Shown: piece after piece, positions 63,715 to 64,000 of the stretch
Layout: each line of letters starts with the position of its first letter
Position numbering within the stretch: position 1 is the first letter of the stretch
From: UBA3102 sp964413055
GTDB taxonomy: Bacteria; Bacillota; Desulfotomaculia; Desulfotomaculales; Pelotomaculaceae
Length of the DNA stretch: 64,000 nt
Direction of reading: 5' to 3'
NCBI GenBank assembly: GCA_964413055.1
Contig: CAYPRB010000002.1
Location: forward strand, 124,001 to 188,000
Position numbers and translations under genes: made by a program
Notes under the pieces: generated by a model
Told to the model about the DNA's origin: nothing
Databases searched by the model: none
Seen by the model: the letters and a program-made list of their open reading frames with translations, nothing else

Positions 63715-64000
63715 TTGGCTGGTAAAGAAATTATTTTCAGAGAAGAAGCCAGGCGTGCCCTTGAAAAAGGCGTTGATTCTCTGGCGGAAGCCGTTAAGAT
63801 TACTCTCGGCCCTAAGGGCCGCAATGTGGTATTGGAGAAAAAATTTGGTTCTCCGATGATTACTAATGACGGTGTAACCATTGCGAGGGAAATCGAGTTT
63901 GCAGATCCTTTTGAAAATATGGGTGCGCAATTGGTCAAAGAAGTAGCTACCAAGACCAACGACGTGGCGGGTGACGGTACTACTACCGCTTGTGTACTTG
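63715..64000 (+). CDS. groEL: Chaperonin GroEL (N-terminal part, cut by window end)
   Basis: 95 codons are visible, starting with TTG at 63715 (AGGAGG ten bases upstream) and reading MAGKEIIFREEARRAL..., 'TLGPKGRNVVLEKKFG', 'TNDGVTIAREI' and 'VAGDGTTTACVL', all GroEL hallmarks. It continues beyond the window. Confidence 0.97.
   Translation, partial: MAGKEIIFREEARRALEKGVDSLAEAVKITLGPKGRNVVLEKKFGSPMITNDGVTIAREIEFADPFENMGAQLVKEVATKTNDVAGDGTTTACVL

Noticed and set aside
1..64000. tRNA, rRNA, CRISPR array, insertion sequence or prophage
   Set aside because: Inspected for regular repeats, TTCGA T-loops, transposase and phage-type genes. None could be supported.

Overview
The window looks like chromosome of an anaerobic, endospore-forming Bacillota of the Desulfotomaculum/Pelotomaculum type (an inference from content, not a database match). 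The signs are AGGAGG-type ribosome binding sites with many TTG and GTG starts, a YyaC-type spore protein, a sporulation-kinase-like histidine kinase, DUF3243 and SLH proteins, a CIRCE-controlled groESL, a selenocysteine formate dehydrogenase and a large molybdopterin (Moco) gene set. No rRNA, tRNA, CRISPR array, insertion sequence or prophage was recognised.

Layout. 0.3-5.3 kb: a HesB-like small protein, a chemoreceptor, a ferritin-like diiron protein and an SLH/Ig-like surface protein, with two kinds of repeated intergenic sequence. 5.4-7.6 kb: a nicotinamide salvage pair (pncA-pncB). 7.8-28 kb: a housekeeping and accessory mosaic (SEC-C protein, thioesterase, DUF169, YjbQ, secreted beta-propeller protein, RarA, geranylgeranyl-reductase-like flavoprotein, an incomplete agr-like pair, PAS histidine kinase, SMR transporter, ABC-class ATPase, YyaC, TsaD, radical SAM/PDZ/DUF512 protein, ACT protein, 5-formyl-THF cycloligase). 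28-36.5 kb: a formate module with a long, apparently structured leader, a FocA-type channel, NuoE- and NuoF-like subunits, a truncated FdhA-like Fe-S subunit, a Moco riboswitch and a UGA-containing fdhA with a SECIS hairpin. 36.7-41.3 kb: a sigma-54 promoter, an iron alcohol dehydrogenase, a GAF/PAS kinase and an NtrC-type activator. 41.5-44.1 kb: larB-larC-larE for the nickel-pincer cofactor, with LarC lacking its second domain.

44.2-54.1 kb, minus strand: a Mop-type aldehyde oxidoreductase behind a Moco riboswitch with terminator, followed by a six-gene set (Fe-S flavoprotein, zinc-ribbon protein, methyltransferase, C-GCAxxG-C-C protein, radical SAM protein, PaaK-like adenylating enzyme). 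This matches, from memory, the gene set beside the aldehyde oxidoreductase of Desulfovibrio vulgaris (DVU1553-DVU1559), whose joint function is to my knowledge unproven. It is the best candidate here for an undescribed pathway. 54.5-63.1 kb: moaD, a ModE-like regulator, a ModE-like operator, moaA, mobB, moeB, a small CELGCF protein, two different moeA genes, fdhD (minus), moaC and mogA/moaB. 63.3 kb to the end: promoter, CIRCE, groES and the start of groEL.

The second half reads as one theme. Formate dehydrogenase and aldehyde oxidoreductase both need the molybdenum/tungsten cofactor made by the 54-63 kb genes, and both carry a cofactor-sensing riboswitch. Alcohol dehydrogenase under sigma-54 control fits an alcohol to aldehyde to acid route. 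FdhD and the UGA/SECIS system complete formate dehydrogenase maturation.
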